From Cryptomeria japonica (taxonomy: Eukaryota > Streptophyta > Pinopsida > Cupressales > Cupressaceae), in the NCBI RefSeq assembly GCF_030272615.1, contig NC_081406.1, positions 235,643,922-235,705,921 of the forward strand: a stretch of DNA of 62,000 nt, given 5' to 3'. How positions within the stretch are numbered: the first letter of the stretch is position 1; the number at the start of each line of letters is the position of its first letter. Shown here one piece after another: positions 49,480 through 61,500 of the stretch. The position numbers and the translations under genes were made by a program. The notes beneath the pieces are model-generated. The model searched no databases. It was not told the DNA's origin and worked only from the letters and a program-made list of their open reading frames with translations.

Positions 49480-51080
49480 AAGCCTATGTATTTTCCTTTT
49501 CGCTCTTCCGCCATTTCACAGAGCATAACATCCTCGCAATTTCACTCAATGAAATCATGCCAGCCATCTGATCAAATGAGACTTGGTCAGTCTTTACACT
49601 GTTTTAACATCTTTGCCTTTGCATCGGGCCCTACCTCCTTTTCGCCATTTCGCAAGCTTTATCTTGTGAGTAGTTTCCTTTTGTGAAGCTACGACAAGCG
49701 TTAGATGAAACTCTAATCACACGACCTTTAACCCCTACTGGGACCATCAACTTTTTCACTAACCAAGCCTCATCTTGACGGCTAATGGTTTTTCGCTATT
49801 TCGTAGAGGTTAATCCACTTACACCTTCGGGCCATGAAACAATGACAGGCATTGAATCAATCTCGAGATGATCATCCTTTAAGTGAGACCTTTATTACTT
49901 ACCCCACTTATTTACTAATTAACAAATGCCACATGGCACTTGGTCGTTAGCTCTGGGAAACTCTTCAGGTTTAGTTCAAAGTCAACCACGTGTCTTATTT
50001 CTTGCATAACCACTAATTACACCTCAGTGGGCCCTGAATCACCTTTTGAAACTACGTGTCTTACGACACATCACCATCAATCCTTACAAGAAGTAACAAC
50101 TGTCATTCCACGTCATGCTGGGAAGAAACTCTCTTTCTCTTTTGCCATTTTGCAGGCCTTAATCCTCGGTTGAGTTGCAGCCACGAAACAATGAGAACGC
50201 TTGGATCAAAGAAGAGTTGATCCTTTTTTATCTTTATGCCTTATCTATTTCTTCGGGCCCACTAACTCTTTCGCCATTTTGAAGACCTTAAAACACAAGC
50301 ATCTTGCCTTTGTGAACTCACGCGAACCGTTAGATCATATCAAACTTGGCCGATGCTTAACAACCTACTTGAATCCGGCAAACATGGGTTGTCTGACTCA
50401 ACTTTATCCACCTGGTGTCTAGTCATTCCTGAACTGACATGTGACCTTTTTATTCACTGAAAGAAAACACTGGGATCCACTTTATCCTTACCACCTGTAT
50501 CTGCTAGGTCACTTCTTATCCCGCAGCATGACTCATCTTCTTGGACCCACCTTTTAATTCTTAAATCCAATTCACTGACCACATTGATCTTTGGCCATGT
50601 GTCACTATCTTACTTGCCATCTCAACCAGTTGGATTGCTTTCTTGGAATGCCATGTCATTTTGCTGTTTTGTGAAAGCTATGTTTCAAGCATCTTTCTCC
50701 CACAAAAGTACACTAGTCGTTAGATCTTTAGGAACCTGCGCATCTTTTATGCTTCTCATAAACCTCTTTTGCCTAGGCCAAAAAACCTTTCGCTGTTTCA
50801 CAGGGCATAACATGTGAGCATCTATCAGCCACGAAACAATGAGAGCCCTCGATTTCTTTTGAACTTGATAACCTTTTAGCCATGGAAAAGTCTTCATCAA
50901 TGGGTCCCGCCAAACCTTTTCACCATTTCGTAAAAGGTAATTTACTCGCTCATTTCGGCTGCAAATCAACACTAGTCGTTAGATCTTGAGCGAGATGGAG
51001 TCTTGTCAAACCAGATCAAATGCACATAGTTAAACATGCTTTTTCCTTTCTCTATTTCGCATAGCTTAACACAGCTGCAA
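49480..51080 (-). repeat. Degenerate repeat array upstream of the LTR ORF (copy 2)
   Basis: Plus-strand motif TTTCGCTATTTCGTAGAG..TAA and variants near 49499, 49648, 49792, 50140, 50270, 50654, 50789, 50916 and 51047, followed by GAAACAATGA-like and GTTAGATC-like boxes (for example 49697, 50327, 50718, 50976). Period roughly 100-170 bp. Related to 26900-28450. Confidence 0.72.
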
Positions 51081-51199
51081 CTTTGCCTAATGAAAAGGTG
51101 AAAGTCATAGATTCATCTGGAAGTTGCGCAACACTTACTGGACTCGACAACATTAGAAGGCAAAAGACATAAGGCATAGACCTTTTATGATTATTTAAC

Positions 51200-51300
51200 A
51201 ACCGCCTAGGTAGATAACAAGGGGGGACACTTCACACGACCCCAAGACCCATTACTTAAGTGAATAAAGTAACGCAGGAATAGAAACCAGAGGGTTTTGA
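51200..51300 (-). promoter_or_regulatory. Conserved non-coding block near the LTR head
   Basis: CCGCCTAGG, GGGGGGACACTT, ACTTAAGTG and AAAGTAA.GCAG.AATAGAA are shared in order with 28495-28595 of the solo LTR, in a region where the two LTRs are otherwise much more different. Possible promoter, transcription start or packaging signal; the function is inferred only from conservation. Confidence 0.45.
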
Positions 51301-51449
51301 TCAAACATTTAAGCAATTTAAAACTCAATCCCTTAACTCTTAAAGACCTAAGACATCTTTGAAGCAGTTAAAAACATACTTGACTCAAAATTTCAAAAAA
51401 CCTAGCCAACCATGGGGAAAGAAAACCCATTTCTTTAACACTGATAACA

Positions 51450-51834
51450 ACGGCTCTGACTGGGGATGGTTGATCGCAAGGTCAACACAAGAAACCAGGA
51501 AACTCTAGAGAAATAGACCAAAACACAGAACCAAACAAAAACAACAGGAAGCAAACAAAATATATACAAACAAAGGACCTACTGTGCATGGACTTCAAGA
51601 GAAGTAATGTTTCAGGAATTGTCCATGCACTGGAAATTCTTGTACTTCATCATTCATATTTTTCACAAAATAAGAATCCTTTCCATTTAAATCACAGACC
51701 ACAAAAGGGCCAATCCATAATGATTCAAATTTCTTGTGTTTTCCCTTGTCCTATCCTCTTGCATTCCATTGAAGAGCAATATCATCAATTTGAAACTTCC
51801 TTAAGGATGTCCTTTTATCAAAAAGGTATTTGGA
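51450..51834 (-). other. Spacer between integrase and 3' LTR; no clear purine tract
   Basis: The minus-strand sequence next to the LTR is CCATCCCCAGTCAGAGCCGT, not a purine run. No coding motif. Confidence 0.55.
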
Positions 51835-52800
51835 CTACAATTGGATCTTCAAATTTCTCTTATGAGCTAGAGTTTTGATCTCTTCCACTTCCACCATTTG
51901 GATCATTTTGTTTTCCATAGGTTCAGATAGCTCCATGTCTTCACCTTGTAAGAATTTATAAAATGGAAGAAGATTATTCACTGGAAATCTAACTTGTGTA
52001 CCATAAACCAGCTCAAAAGGTGACATTCCAATGGCCTTCTTGATTGTTATTCTGTCTGCCCACAAAGCTAGTTTCAACTTTTGATCCCATGACCTCTTGT
52101 TTTCTTCTAAGATTTTCTTGATAATATTCAAGAGGCTTTTATTGCTGGATTCAGCTTGTCCATTTCCCTGAGGATGATAAGATGAAGAATAAGACATGAT
52201 TATTCCATGACTAGTACAAAATCCAACAAACTCTTCTGACTTGAAACTCATGGCAATGTCCATTACTAACTTTGCAGGTATTCCAAATCTAGTTATAACA
52301 TTGTCCATCAGGAAGTCAATGACAACTTTACTTGTAGCTCTTCTTGTGGGAATAGCTTCAATCCATTTAGTAAAATAATCAGTGGCTACTATGATCCATC
52401 TATGACCTCTTCCTGATCTCTCAACATTCTCTCCAATAAAATCAATGCCCCATTGGACAAAACGGGCTTCCACTATGACTGGATTTAGGGGTAAAGCTCC
52501 TTCATACTTCAATTTGGATGAAATTTTTTGACATGGGTCACATTTCCTGACATGTTCATGATCATCCTTGAATAAGGTAGGCCAATAATACCCAGCCCAG
52601 ATTATCTTACCAACGGTTGTCTTTGCAGAGTAATGGCCTCCAAATACTCCATCATGCATTTCAATCAACACCCTTTTAGCCTGGAATTCATCCAAACACA
52701 TTAGCAGTTCTCCATCTCTTTTTCTCCAAAATAGATCACCTTCAATGAGAACATATTTTTGTGACTTGAGTTTTAGAGTTCTTCTTTGATTATGTGTCAT
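51835..52800 (-). pseudogene. Giant element integrase
   Basis: 321-residue open stretch, the best-preserved part of this pol. Zinc-binding domain: MHDGVFGGHYSAKTT, WAGYYWPTLFKDDHEHVRKCDPCQK (His/His/Cys/Cys present). Core: VQWGIDFIGE (first Asp), VMDIAMSFKSEEF (second Asp), HPQGNGQAESSNKS (Glu). Followed by MSPFELVYGTQVRFP. No chromodomain follows. Catalyses insertion of the DNA copy. The upstream frame is broken, so it could not be made as part of a full polyprotein. Confidence 0.93.
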
Positions 52801-54180
52801 TCCTTCTGAGAATGTAGCATCTCTTAAAAATCAGATTATCTCTAAATACCAAGGTTGCCTTTCAATACTAGTGACTGAAGTACTTTTCATTTCAACATTA
52901 TGTATCTCAACATTCAGAAGATTAGATTCAGTCATGAGCTTGGCCAGACCTAAGCCTATCACCAATTTGGTGATCTTTATTTCCAAGTCAAATTCTTGGA
53001 TTCTATTGATCCATCTGCACCTTTTTCCTGTAACCTCAGACTGGGACATAATATCCTTAACTACAACATGTGGGACATAAGCAATGATTTTGGCATTCAC
53101 TAGGTATGGCCTGAAAGCCTTAACAGCTTTAACTAAAGCAGAAGCATGTTTCTCCATGGTTTCATATTTTAATTCTGCTGCTTGCAAAGACTTGCTATAG
53201 AAAGCTATGGGATGTTCATATCCCTCATTATCCTTTATAACAACACTATAGCTACTGTATGGTATGAAGCAAAAGAGAACAGAGAGAAGGGCTTACTGTA
53301 ATCAGGAGATTTCAGCACTAGTGCTTCTTGAATGGCCCTTTTAATTTCAGCAAAAGCCTTTGAGGCTTCTTGATCCCAACAAAACTTAGTATCCTTCTTG
53401 AGCAACTTGACCATGGGTTTCACTATCTCTGCAAAGTTCGCAATGAATCTTCTAACAAAATTTACTTTTCCCAAAAAGGATTGAATACCTTTAACATTCT
53501 TCAGTTCAGACACTTTGTTTATTGCTTCAATTCTTTCAGGGTCTATTCTTACCCCTTCCTTGGAAACAATATGCCCTAATAATTTTCCTTCAGTGACCCC
53601 AAAATGATATTTCTTGGGATTTAATGACACCAAATTCCAAAGCTTTATTGAACACCTTTTCCAAATGTCCACAGTGGTCATCGGCCTTCTTAAAGAAGCA
53701 AGTTAGATCATCTTGATAAACCACCATGATGATATTGATGAATTCTTTGAAGACTACAGCCATAGCTCTTTGAAATGTAGCTCCAACATTTTTTAATCCA
53801 AATGGCATTCTTACATAGACATATGTTCCCCATGGAGTAGTGAAAGCAGTTTTAAACTATTCAGATTCCCTCACTAACACTTGATTGTATCCTGAAAAAC
53901 CATCCATCATGGACAAAAGATCACAACCTGCTACTCTCTATAGCATAGCTTCCATATTGGGGGAAGAGCAATTGTCTTTTAAAGAAGCAAGATTCAAATT
54001 TCTAAAATCCACACACAATCTAATGTCCCCATTTTTCTTTCTTACTGGGACTAAATTGGAGACCCATGAAGAATGTCTTATAGGTTTGATAATCTCCCCT
54101 TCTCTTAACTTAGTCAATTCTTGCTGCATCTTAGTTTCCAACAAGGGATTAATAAGTCTCTATTTCTGTTTGAAAGGCTT
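52801..54180 (-). pseudogene. Giant element RT and gypsy RNase H (broken)
   Basis: RT starts LETKMQQELTKLREGEIIKPI, then NLVPVRKKNGDIRLCVDFRNLN, DGFSGYNQ, WGTYVYVRMPFGLKN and the catalytic box VVYQDDLTCFF (Gln where Leu or Val is usual; both Asp kept). A one-base shift near 53630 separates it from GKLLGHIVSKEGVRIDPERIEAI and the connection domain to 53235. RNase H follows (ELKYETMEKHASALVKAVKAFRPYL, 53187-52831) with decayed catalytic segments. Stops near 53938, 53860 and 53590. Confidence 0.9.
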
Positions 54181-54680
54181 AGCATCTAGAAGTAAGGGAA
54201 CTTCATCCTGAAAAAGGTCTTGTCTATACACCTTTAGGTCTTCATAAGACCAAGCAAAAACATGTTTATATCTTTTCAATAAATTAATAAGATTACTTCT
54301 GACATGAGGGGGTAATTTCTTGCCAATGTATACTAACTTAGGGGATGATTCAGTCCCCAGGTTTACCTCCTCCAATTCTTCTAACTTGGTGGTAGATTGC
54401 TGATGTAAGTGACTATCATTGTAACTGAACATGCTCTCTAGCTCTACCAGCCCTTTAGGTATCTCATTTGTTTCCAACTGGACCAAGTCATTTCCAAACA
54501 CTGTTTCCTTGTTGTCAACCACCTCCACCAATGCATTGCAATCAATCTTCTATCCATCATAATCATCAACACATTGGATGAACCTAAGAATATCTTCATC
54601 ATCAGCAAAAACTTGCCAATTATACACATTATTAGGGATGGCAGGCCTAGATTTTATTTCCACAGTGGAGATGCCAGTTA
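54160..54680 (-). pseudogene. Giant element pol linker before RT
   Basis: Acidic linker ending in LVYIGKKLPPHVRSNLINLL and YKHVFAWSYEDLKVYRQDLFQ, the segment that normally stands just before RT in Tat/Athila-type gypsy polyproteins. A stop lies near 54549. Confirms that the RNase H-like domain at 54680-55080 is upstream of RT. Confidence 0.8.
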
Positions 54681-55080
54681 GTGTTGCATCATCATTTTTC
54701 AATGTGACATTAGCTAGAAATTCTACCATAATATTCTCTGATCTTTCTATCCAATTAATAGAAAATGCACTAAAATGCTCAATGACATCCCAAACTGCAT
54801 GCTTATACCTCTTTAATCTATCATTTTTGGATGCATATTTGGATCTTACCTAAGAGACAACCAATTTTGAATCCCCTAAGACTGTTAGTAGCTAGATTCC
54901 ATGCCTTTTTGCAACCTTAAGTCCCAATAATAGGGCTTCATACTCTACAGTATTATTTGTGCACTGGAAAGCCAATAAGAAAGAATATTTAAAAGTTATA
55001 CCTGATGGAGATACAAAAAGAACCCCTGCTCCTGATCCTTCTTTGGAGCAAGCTCCATCAAAATACATCTACCATAAACC
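54680..55080 (-). pseudogene. Second (archaeal-type) RNase H, located before RT
   Basis: About 125 residues: MYFDGACSKEGSGAGVLF (first catalytic Asp), QCTNNTVEYEALLLGLKVAK (Glu), TVLGDSKLVVS (Asp), ENIMVEFLANVTL (last acidic position Glu in place of Asp). This is the additional RNase H of plant Tat-branch gypsy elements, distinct from the gypsy RNase H after RT. Stops at about 54891, 54847 and just before the Met. Its position between protease and RT is unusual compared with the order RT, RNase H, second RNase H, integrase that I know for Ogre-type elements. Confidence 0.85.
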
Positions 55081-55083
55081 ATG

Positions 55084-55654
55084 CTATTGTGATTCTAATT
55101 CGACCACAATGGGGTTAGTATTCTTCAACTGGGGTAAAATTGGTTGTAGTCTGAAATTATCAAGATTCACATCAATCATACAATTGAGCATATTAGGATC
55201 TACATTTTCAATTACCCTAGGAGCACGTGGTTCTCTATACAACTTGACCTGATTCCTATTGATTGGAATGGTAGCATAAGATAAATCTTGTTGGACATTT
55301 CCTCCTACTGCTGTTGCCCACTGTCTGGACAACAACATACCATAATGGGGTTTAGTGTCAGTAACAATAACGTCCATTTTATAAGTTGTATTTTTTTATC
55401 AACCGGTTATTTACTAACAAAGTAACATAAAAAGGATCTACCTGTGAAGGCTCTTGAGTAATAGTGGTTCCAACATAAACCTCTAGGGTTTGGAGTTCCT
55501 GATCCTTTCCAATTTTAGCTGAACTAGTGGGTAGGACTGTGTCACTGTCAGATATATTAGAAAACAAAGACAAAGCTGCATCCCTATGTTCTTTTATTTT
55601 CAGTAATTCTACTAATAGGATAGTAACATTCATTTGTGTAAGATCTTGAGCCAT
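55084..55654 (-). pseudogene. Giant element protease region, active site deleted
   Basis: Upstream part ends DPFYVTLLVNNRLIKK (55379). The following frame starts MDVIVTDTKPHYGMLLSRQWAT and LSYATIPINRNQVKLYREPR. In related elements these two parts are separated by the segment with the aspartic active site (DSGA-like). Here they are joined with a frame change and no DSG is present, so about 150-250 bp are missing (estimate from memory of the family). Confidence 0.75.
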
Positions 55655-56219
55655 GTGAAATGTGGAACTATTGCTTAATTCAGTATTAGCTCTAACTCTT
55701 TATGCCTTAAGCTAACTTGCCCTTTTTGCTGAGGCAACTCCTTGTATATCATTGACACTTTTATCATCTGTACTCTTGGGTACATCTTTAACCCATTCCT
55801 TCTTTTCTTGACCAATTTTAGGGACAGTAGTAGCACTACTTGTTGCCCCCTTTTGAGTAACCTCTTTTATGAACATGGAACCAGGTTCACCCTAATCAGT
55901 GTCCTTCTTGGTGCTCCTTAAGTTGTAATTGTGTTTTGCTTTAGCAATAGCAGCTTTGGTGAGACTTTTAACTTCTTCCTCACTAGGCCTTCTAAGATGA
56001 ACTTCTTCATCTTCAATTGTTACCACTTTCAAGGTAGGATGCTAGTCTAGTGTTAGTTGTCCTTGAACAAACCTTTCATTATCCATCACATCATTGTATT
56101 CACTTTGTATAGATTCCTCATCACTTTATATAATAGTCTCAAACATGTTAATGTCAGGCTTAGCTTCTTGTCTCGTGGACTCTTCAAGGGCTTGAGCTAC
56201 TGTACACTGATGAGGAGAA

Positions 56220-58262
56220 TGTGGCCCATCACAAGCAATACACCAAGGAGTATTTTCTATATTATGAACATTTTTACCTTTTAAGGGATCTAGGCTATCC
56301 TGATTTTGAGCAATTTTAGGCTTCTCATTTTGGGGTTTACCATCTTTCTAGTTGGTATTATAAGGCATGTCATGCAGTCTAAGGGGTCTATCTTGCTAGT
56401 TATAATGAGGCTTATCATTTTGTTCACCTTAGCAGTCAGATCCTTCATAGCAATGACCAACTTTTCAATCTTGTCTTCCTCCTTAGTAGCTTTGCTAGGT
56501 TGTTGTTTCGTTTCTTGCCATAACCTACCATCTGTTCTCCTTCCTAACTTCCAAAATGCTTTTCTATTGCTTTCCACATTGATGGCAATCCTAAATGCAT
56601 CCCTCAAGTTATGTGGATTTTTATGCCTCAAGATATAGGCCATCTTAGAATCAAATGCATTATAATAGGTGTTCAAACACATGTTATCATCTAGCCTCAT
56701 CACCTGATATAATCTATGCATGGCCTTTTGAAATCTAGCATTGAAATCGGTGACCATTTCATTATCAGATTTTCTGATGTTATTAAATTCATTGAGCATG
56801 AAGCTCACATTTGTTTTGTCACCATATTGTTCTTGAAAACAATTCTTAAAGTCCTCCCATGACCCAATGCTATTAATTGGAAGACCTCTGTACCAATCGC
56901 TTGCATCATCAACCAGAGACTGAACAAACAATTTCATTATAATATCTTCATACACTATCTCATAATCATTTATTAGGTCACCAAAAGATTTTAAATGTTC
57001 TTCGGCACTAATTGCATTATTTCCAGCAAACTTATGGAGTCTATCCCTTAACTCAGTAGGAACATGGTTGGGATATCCTGGGATCCCATCAAAGAAAAAT
57101 TGTCTATACTACTCCAAATTGATAGGTCTCCTTTGAAAAGGGTTGGTAACATTATTGTTTCCCATGTTCATTTTGACTTTCGGAATTGAGGACTGAGATA
57201 TTTGGCTATGCTGATTGTTCATAGGGATTTGACTCACTGATGTTGTATTAGCAGGCACAGTAGGCTGAATCTTAACCAGGGGAAGGGAAATTTGTTGAGG
57301 ATCAGGCTTACTAAGATCTTCTGATGGAAAAATGATAGGGGGAGCTTATAGGTAACTAATTTTTCTTTTGACTTCCTGATTAGCTACTTCCAACTCAGCT
57401 TTCTCTAGCTCCGTTTGTAGATCCTCCTTTTCCTTCCTCATTCTTTCCATCTCTCTCTCATGTGCTAAAAGCCTATGAGAAATCTCTTCTGCATTTCTAG
57501 ATCCAGTTCCATCATCCACCCATTTCCATTTCCCTTTATCAACATTATTCCTAGGAGGCTGTGAATCACTAAGCATTTCCCTATTGGGTTGGACTACTGA
57601 CCTATATGCTGGCTTGGTCTTAGGGATTAGAATTTCTCTGATCACAGGGCCTTCATCATCACTCTTTTCTTTTTCCTTAGCCAATACTTCAAGATCAACT
57701 ATCTATCTAATAAGCCTACCTCTCTCCATTAGTTTTGTTTTGACTTCCTTCTCCTTGCTTCCTTTTGGGTTCTTAAAGAGATTAAGTGGTGAACCCTCCT
57801 ATTTAAATCTTCTATTTCTTGTGACACTTTATCTTCATCAGGAAAATTCTCCTCAGAGTCAGATATATTGACTTGATCTATATCAATCAAGCTAATATTC
57901 CCATCAATTGTTCTAGGAACAGAATGTTTGATTGCATTTGAACTAGTCCTATCTCTCATAGACACACTAACATGAGATATATCTTGATTCAAAGCATGAG
58001 CAATATCTATATTTCCAAACAATCCAGAATGGAAACCTAATATATCATGTTCAGAATCTCTGGAAGAAGAATTAGACTTTGCATAAATAGGTTGATCAGG
58101 TATCTTACCGGTATTTTTATTCTTTTGCACCTAAGTAGCATTTGATGGTTCGTGAAGCATTGATCTCTTTTGACCTCTTCGTGACTGTTCTGGCAAACCT
58201 TCTTGCAAAGTTTCAGGAGGATGCTTCTTCATGAATGATCTGGTGTTTTTTCCTCCTTGCAT
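56220..58262 (-). pseudogene. Giant element gag (broken)
   Basis: Start ATG at 58262 (MQGGKNTRSFMKKHPP), about 290 bp after the primer-binding site. A stop at 58134 and a frameshift near 57725 interrupt the Ser/Asp-rich N-terminal part. A coiled coil follows (57480-57350). The capsid core is at about 57050-56560: FAGNNAISAEEHLKSFGDLI, KLFVQSLVDDASDWYRGLP, SWEDFKNCFQEQYG, FNARFQKAMHRLY. The zinc knuckle CIACDGPHSPHQC (56250-56210) is intact, CX2CX3HX4C. The part up to the protease (56200-55660) is rich in stops. Confidence 0.9.
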
Positions 58263-58549
58263 TATGCTTGTCTTCCTTTTTAGAATTTTATGTATTTCAC
58301 AAGGACCGGTTCCAAGATAATAGAGTCGCCACCCACAAGACTATGAGAATTATGAAAACAAGCTTAGAATAAAACGTTGCACAACTTTAGACCAAATCAA
58401 AAATCAACAAAAAATAGAGGGAACTTCCAAAAGGGACTTCCACACACCACTTCTATATTCACCGAAGCACCAATTGATTCCACAAACACACAATGATTTT
58501 TCCTTATAAATCTAGGCACAAATATGCATCTGGATCCTTATTGTGACTC

Positions 58550-58567
58550 TCCCCAACAGAGTCACCA
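58550..58567 (-). other. Primer-binding site, giant element
   Basis: Minus strand TGGTGACTCTGTTGGGGA, four bases inside the 5' LTR end (GAACAACA-AAAG). Close to TGGCGACTC..TGGGGA, which I recall as the tRNA-Arg-type site of Tat/Ogre elements; the one CpG position reads TG here. Confidence 0.8.
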
Positions 58568-58571
58568 CTTT

Positions 58572-61500
58572 TGTTGTTCTCAAAATCTGATTCACTTTAA
58601 AATCCTTATGATGGTATGATAACTCTATATGCATAAGAGAGATTAAAGAGAAGGAAACCTTCAGGACAACATATGACAAGGTTTGATTAACCTTCTACAC
58701 TTTGAACTTATTCAAAGTTCAAGCGAGTATACCTTTGTGAACTAAATTCACACTTTTAAAAGATAAATCCATAGCAAACCAATCCAAAAAACCAGTGGAT
58801 CTAATCACCTTAAAACTAACTAAAACAAAGGAATTAAAATTGTACTCATGTTCAGTATTGACCTACAAGATATACAATAGACAACCTTGATCTACACCAG
58901 TTCTTTATCCAAGGTCACAGAGTCATCTAAGTTCAAACAATACTTCCACAATCAAATATCTCTACATATTCCATTAGTTTGGCTTCTGCAGATCCTTATA
59001 CATGCCTGACACACATAAGAATTTATTCATATCAAACTAAACTATGTTCATCAAAATTCAAAGTGTCCTGTAAAGAATTTACTGGTAGAAATGATTCAAA
59101 CGTATTTAATTCCCCTCTTGAAGAGAAAAGCTAAGAAACATATATATTGAAAGTTTCCTTACAACCCATATTCAAATGAAATAACCCTAGATTGCTTAGA
59201 ATGAAACAGTAAACACTTGCAAACATACTTGAAGACAACACAAAGTTTAAACTCAAAACCAATGGTCTATATATTGATATTTTCTTCAAAAATTATTACA
59301 AAAACCTTCGAATATTCTCCATTAAAACTTGGAAAAGCTCAGACAAATTTCTGCAGCGTTTTCTTACAATTCCTTGCAATCCCCTTTTTTTTAGTCCTGT
59401 TATCCATTTATAACAATATGGATGCACACATAGCTTTGGAATTTCCTAGGAGAGCTTGTTACAATCATTACTTCTCAAGAAGAAGTTATTAAACCTTTTA
59501 CAAATAAGGTTACAAGTCTCTTTCAACATCCGCGACTTCTTCCTCTTATTGTTCTGTTGCAACATTTTCTAACGGCTCCACATCAAGCACAACATATTAT
59601 CTTGTCCATTCCTGATACACCTCATCAGTAGGCCATGAGAAGTTAATTACTTTTGCTTTTGTATTGGCTAATATTTTCCAAGAATTCCTCATTTTATTGA
59701 CCTCTGAATTTAGGAAACCATAATGAGATTTGATTTTCTCAATCTCTTCAATTGTTTTAACAAATATGGAGGCATCCTCTGATTTGACAATTCCTTTTAT
59801 TCTCAGTGACAATTTGGCTTCCAACTCCTTAGGCCATATTTGTTTGTCCTTTAATTGGTTTGGGCTGACAAAACCTCCTGGGACTGATTCAAAAACTTGA
59901 TCAGTGTACTCTTTCTTATAAAAGTTGATCTTTCTATCTGCATTGTCTACTCCTTCTGCCAACTTTACTAAATCCTTTGTCATATCATTTGTAGATTTAA
60001 TAATGGGGTCAGCCCCTACCTCATCATAGGATACACAAATTAGTTCTATATCCTGCTCTCTGGGTCTCCATTTATCAAAAATAGGCATTAATACAACCTT
60101 ATCCCCATTTAATTCATTCCACATTTCCAAAATCTTACTCATATTGTTATACATTAAAGAAGACCCTATAGTGTGATTAAAACTTAAAATTGTAGCCTTT
60201 ACCCTCTCTTCATATTTCTTTGCATATAAGGCTTGAGCTTGTTTTAAATTCTCCAATTCATGGGGAGTGATCTCAATCAACTGAGGACTAGAAGGTGTTG
60301 GAGATGGTGGGAACTCAATAATGTGGTTGGTAGGTGGAGGTCTTGCAGGAGAAGAGGAGATCATCAGTGTTTAGGACTCACCTTGATGGTATTGTCTTGC
60401 CAACTGGCTTTGCAGCTTGGTGATGATGCTATCTTTACCTCTTACCACTTCCTTGGCATTGTTGTAAGCTTTTAAAACTGTCTCCAACTTAACTTGGAGA
60501 TCTGCCTTTTCCTTAGCATCCCTCTTTGCTACTGCAACACTAAACTTTGCAGTCTCTAGCACAGTGCTAGCAGCTTCCACAACCCCAGTGCTTTGCACTT
60601 TTTTCACTATCATTCCTCCAAGGTAACTTGACCCTGGGGTGTCCTTATTCCTCTTATTTTCATCTCTTTTAAGAGACCACATGACCAGTGCAGCATTATC
60701 TTTGCTGAAAGTGACTCCCTCCATAGGTTTGGTCTCTTTTCTTACTGCCTCTAAAACCAAGGCATCTGCTATGTCCCATTCAGGGAGAATGAGTACCCCA
60801 GCCTATGCTACCATGTCTCTTCCCTGCTCAGGAGTGATGGTAGTAAACTCATCAACCATTTCTTTCTTTATCTCTTCCTCCAACACAGCTGGATCCCTGT
60901 GGGGCTGCTCACCTTTCCTCTTTTCACACCTAGCATTAAATCTATCAATGTTCTGCTTCCACACAAATTGCATGAAAGCTCCTGATGTGACAAAATTATT
61001 ATCAGCCAAGAAATCTTCACTGGCTTGCTTGATCTCAGGATCCCACTCCTAGCCTTTGAACTCATTAGTAGTGATGTTCATTTCAGTAGTAACGGGCTCC
61101 TCTGGCATTCCCTCTTCCACTTCATCATATGTGTATGCTATCTCTCCAAGGCTGCCTAACTGTAACAGTTGCTTAGCTCCTGCATGTTCATCTCATATAT
61201 GAATAGGGCATTGAGATGGAGAGTACAAAGGTTCATCAGATTGTACTTCTTTTCCCACTCTTTGTTTCTTTGGGCTATCTTTAATGTCAATGACATCTTG
61301 TATCTTCCTCTTCCCTTTTGAGGTAGAGGGCTCCCTTGTTGTATGCATCAACACACTATAGTTGGACTTCTTATGCAACATGTAATCACCAAGAGGGATT
61401 GCTCTGGCAGATGTAGACCTATTTAGAACTAGTCTTGCTTTCTCAGGGTTGTTCTTAATTACAACCTCCCTCTTTTCTTTCCATGTTTGCATCACATCCT

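Larger units (their letters stand above)
44553..51449 (-). repeat. 3' LTR of the giant element, 6.9 kb
   Basis: Plus-strand left end TGTTGTTCTCAAAATC shared with 58572 and 22289; right end CACTGATAACA shared with the end of the solo LTR at 28743. 442 bp longer than the solo LTR. It contains, in minus-strand order, a conserved head block (about 51200-51300), the repeat array, the ORF and a tail of 940 bp. Confidence 0.88.

Noticed and set aside
51215-51230. AAGGGGGGACAC as a plus-strand polypurine tract
   Set aside because: It lies inside the LTR, and the primer-binding site at 58550-58567 sets a minus-strand element. It is listed as a conserved block instead.
51835-58262. Gag-pol of the giant element as a chromovirus
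   Set aside because: No chromodomain after integrase, a second RNase H is present, and the primer site is of another type.
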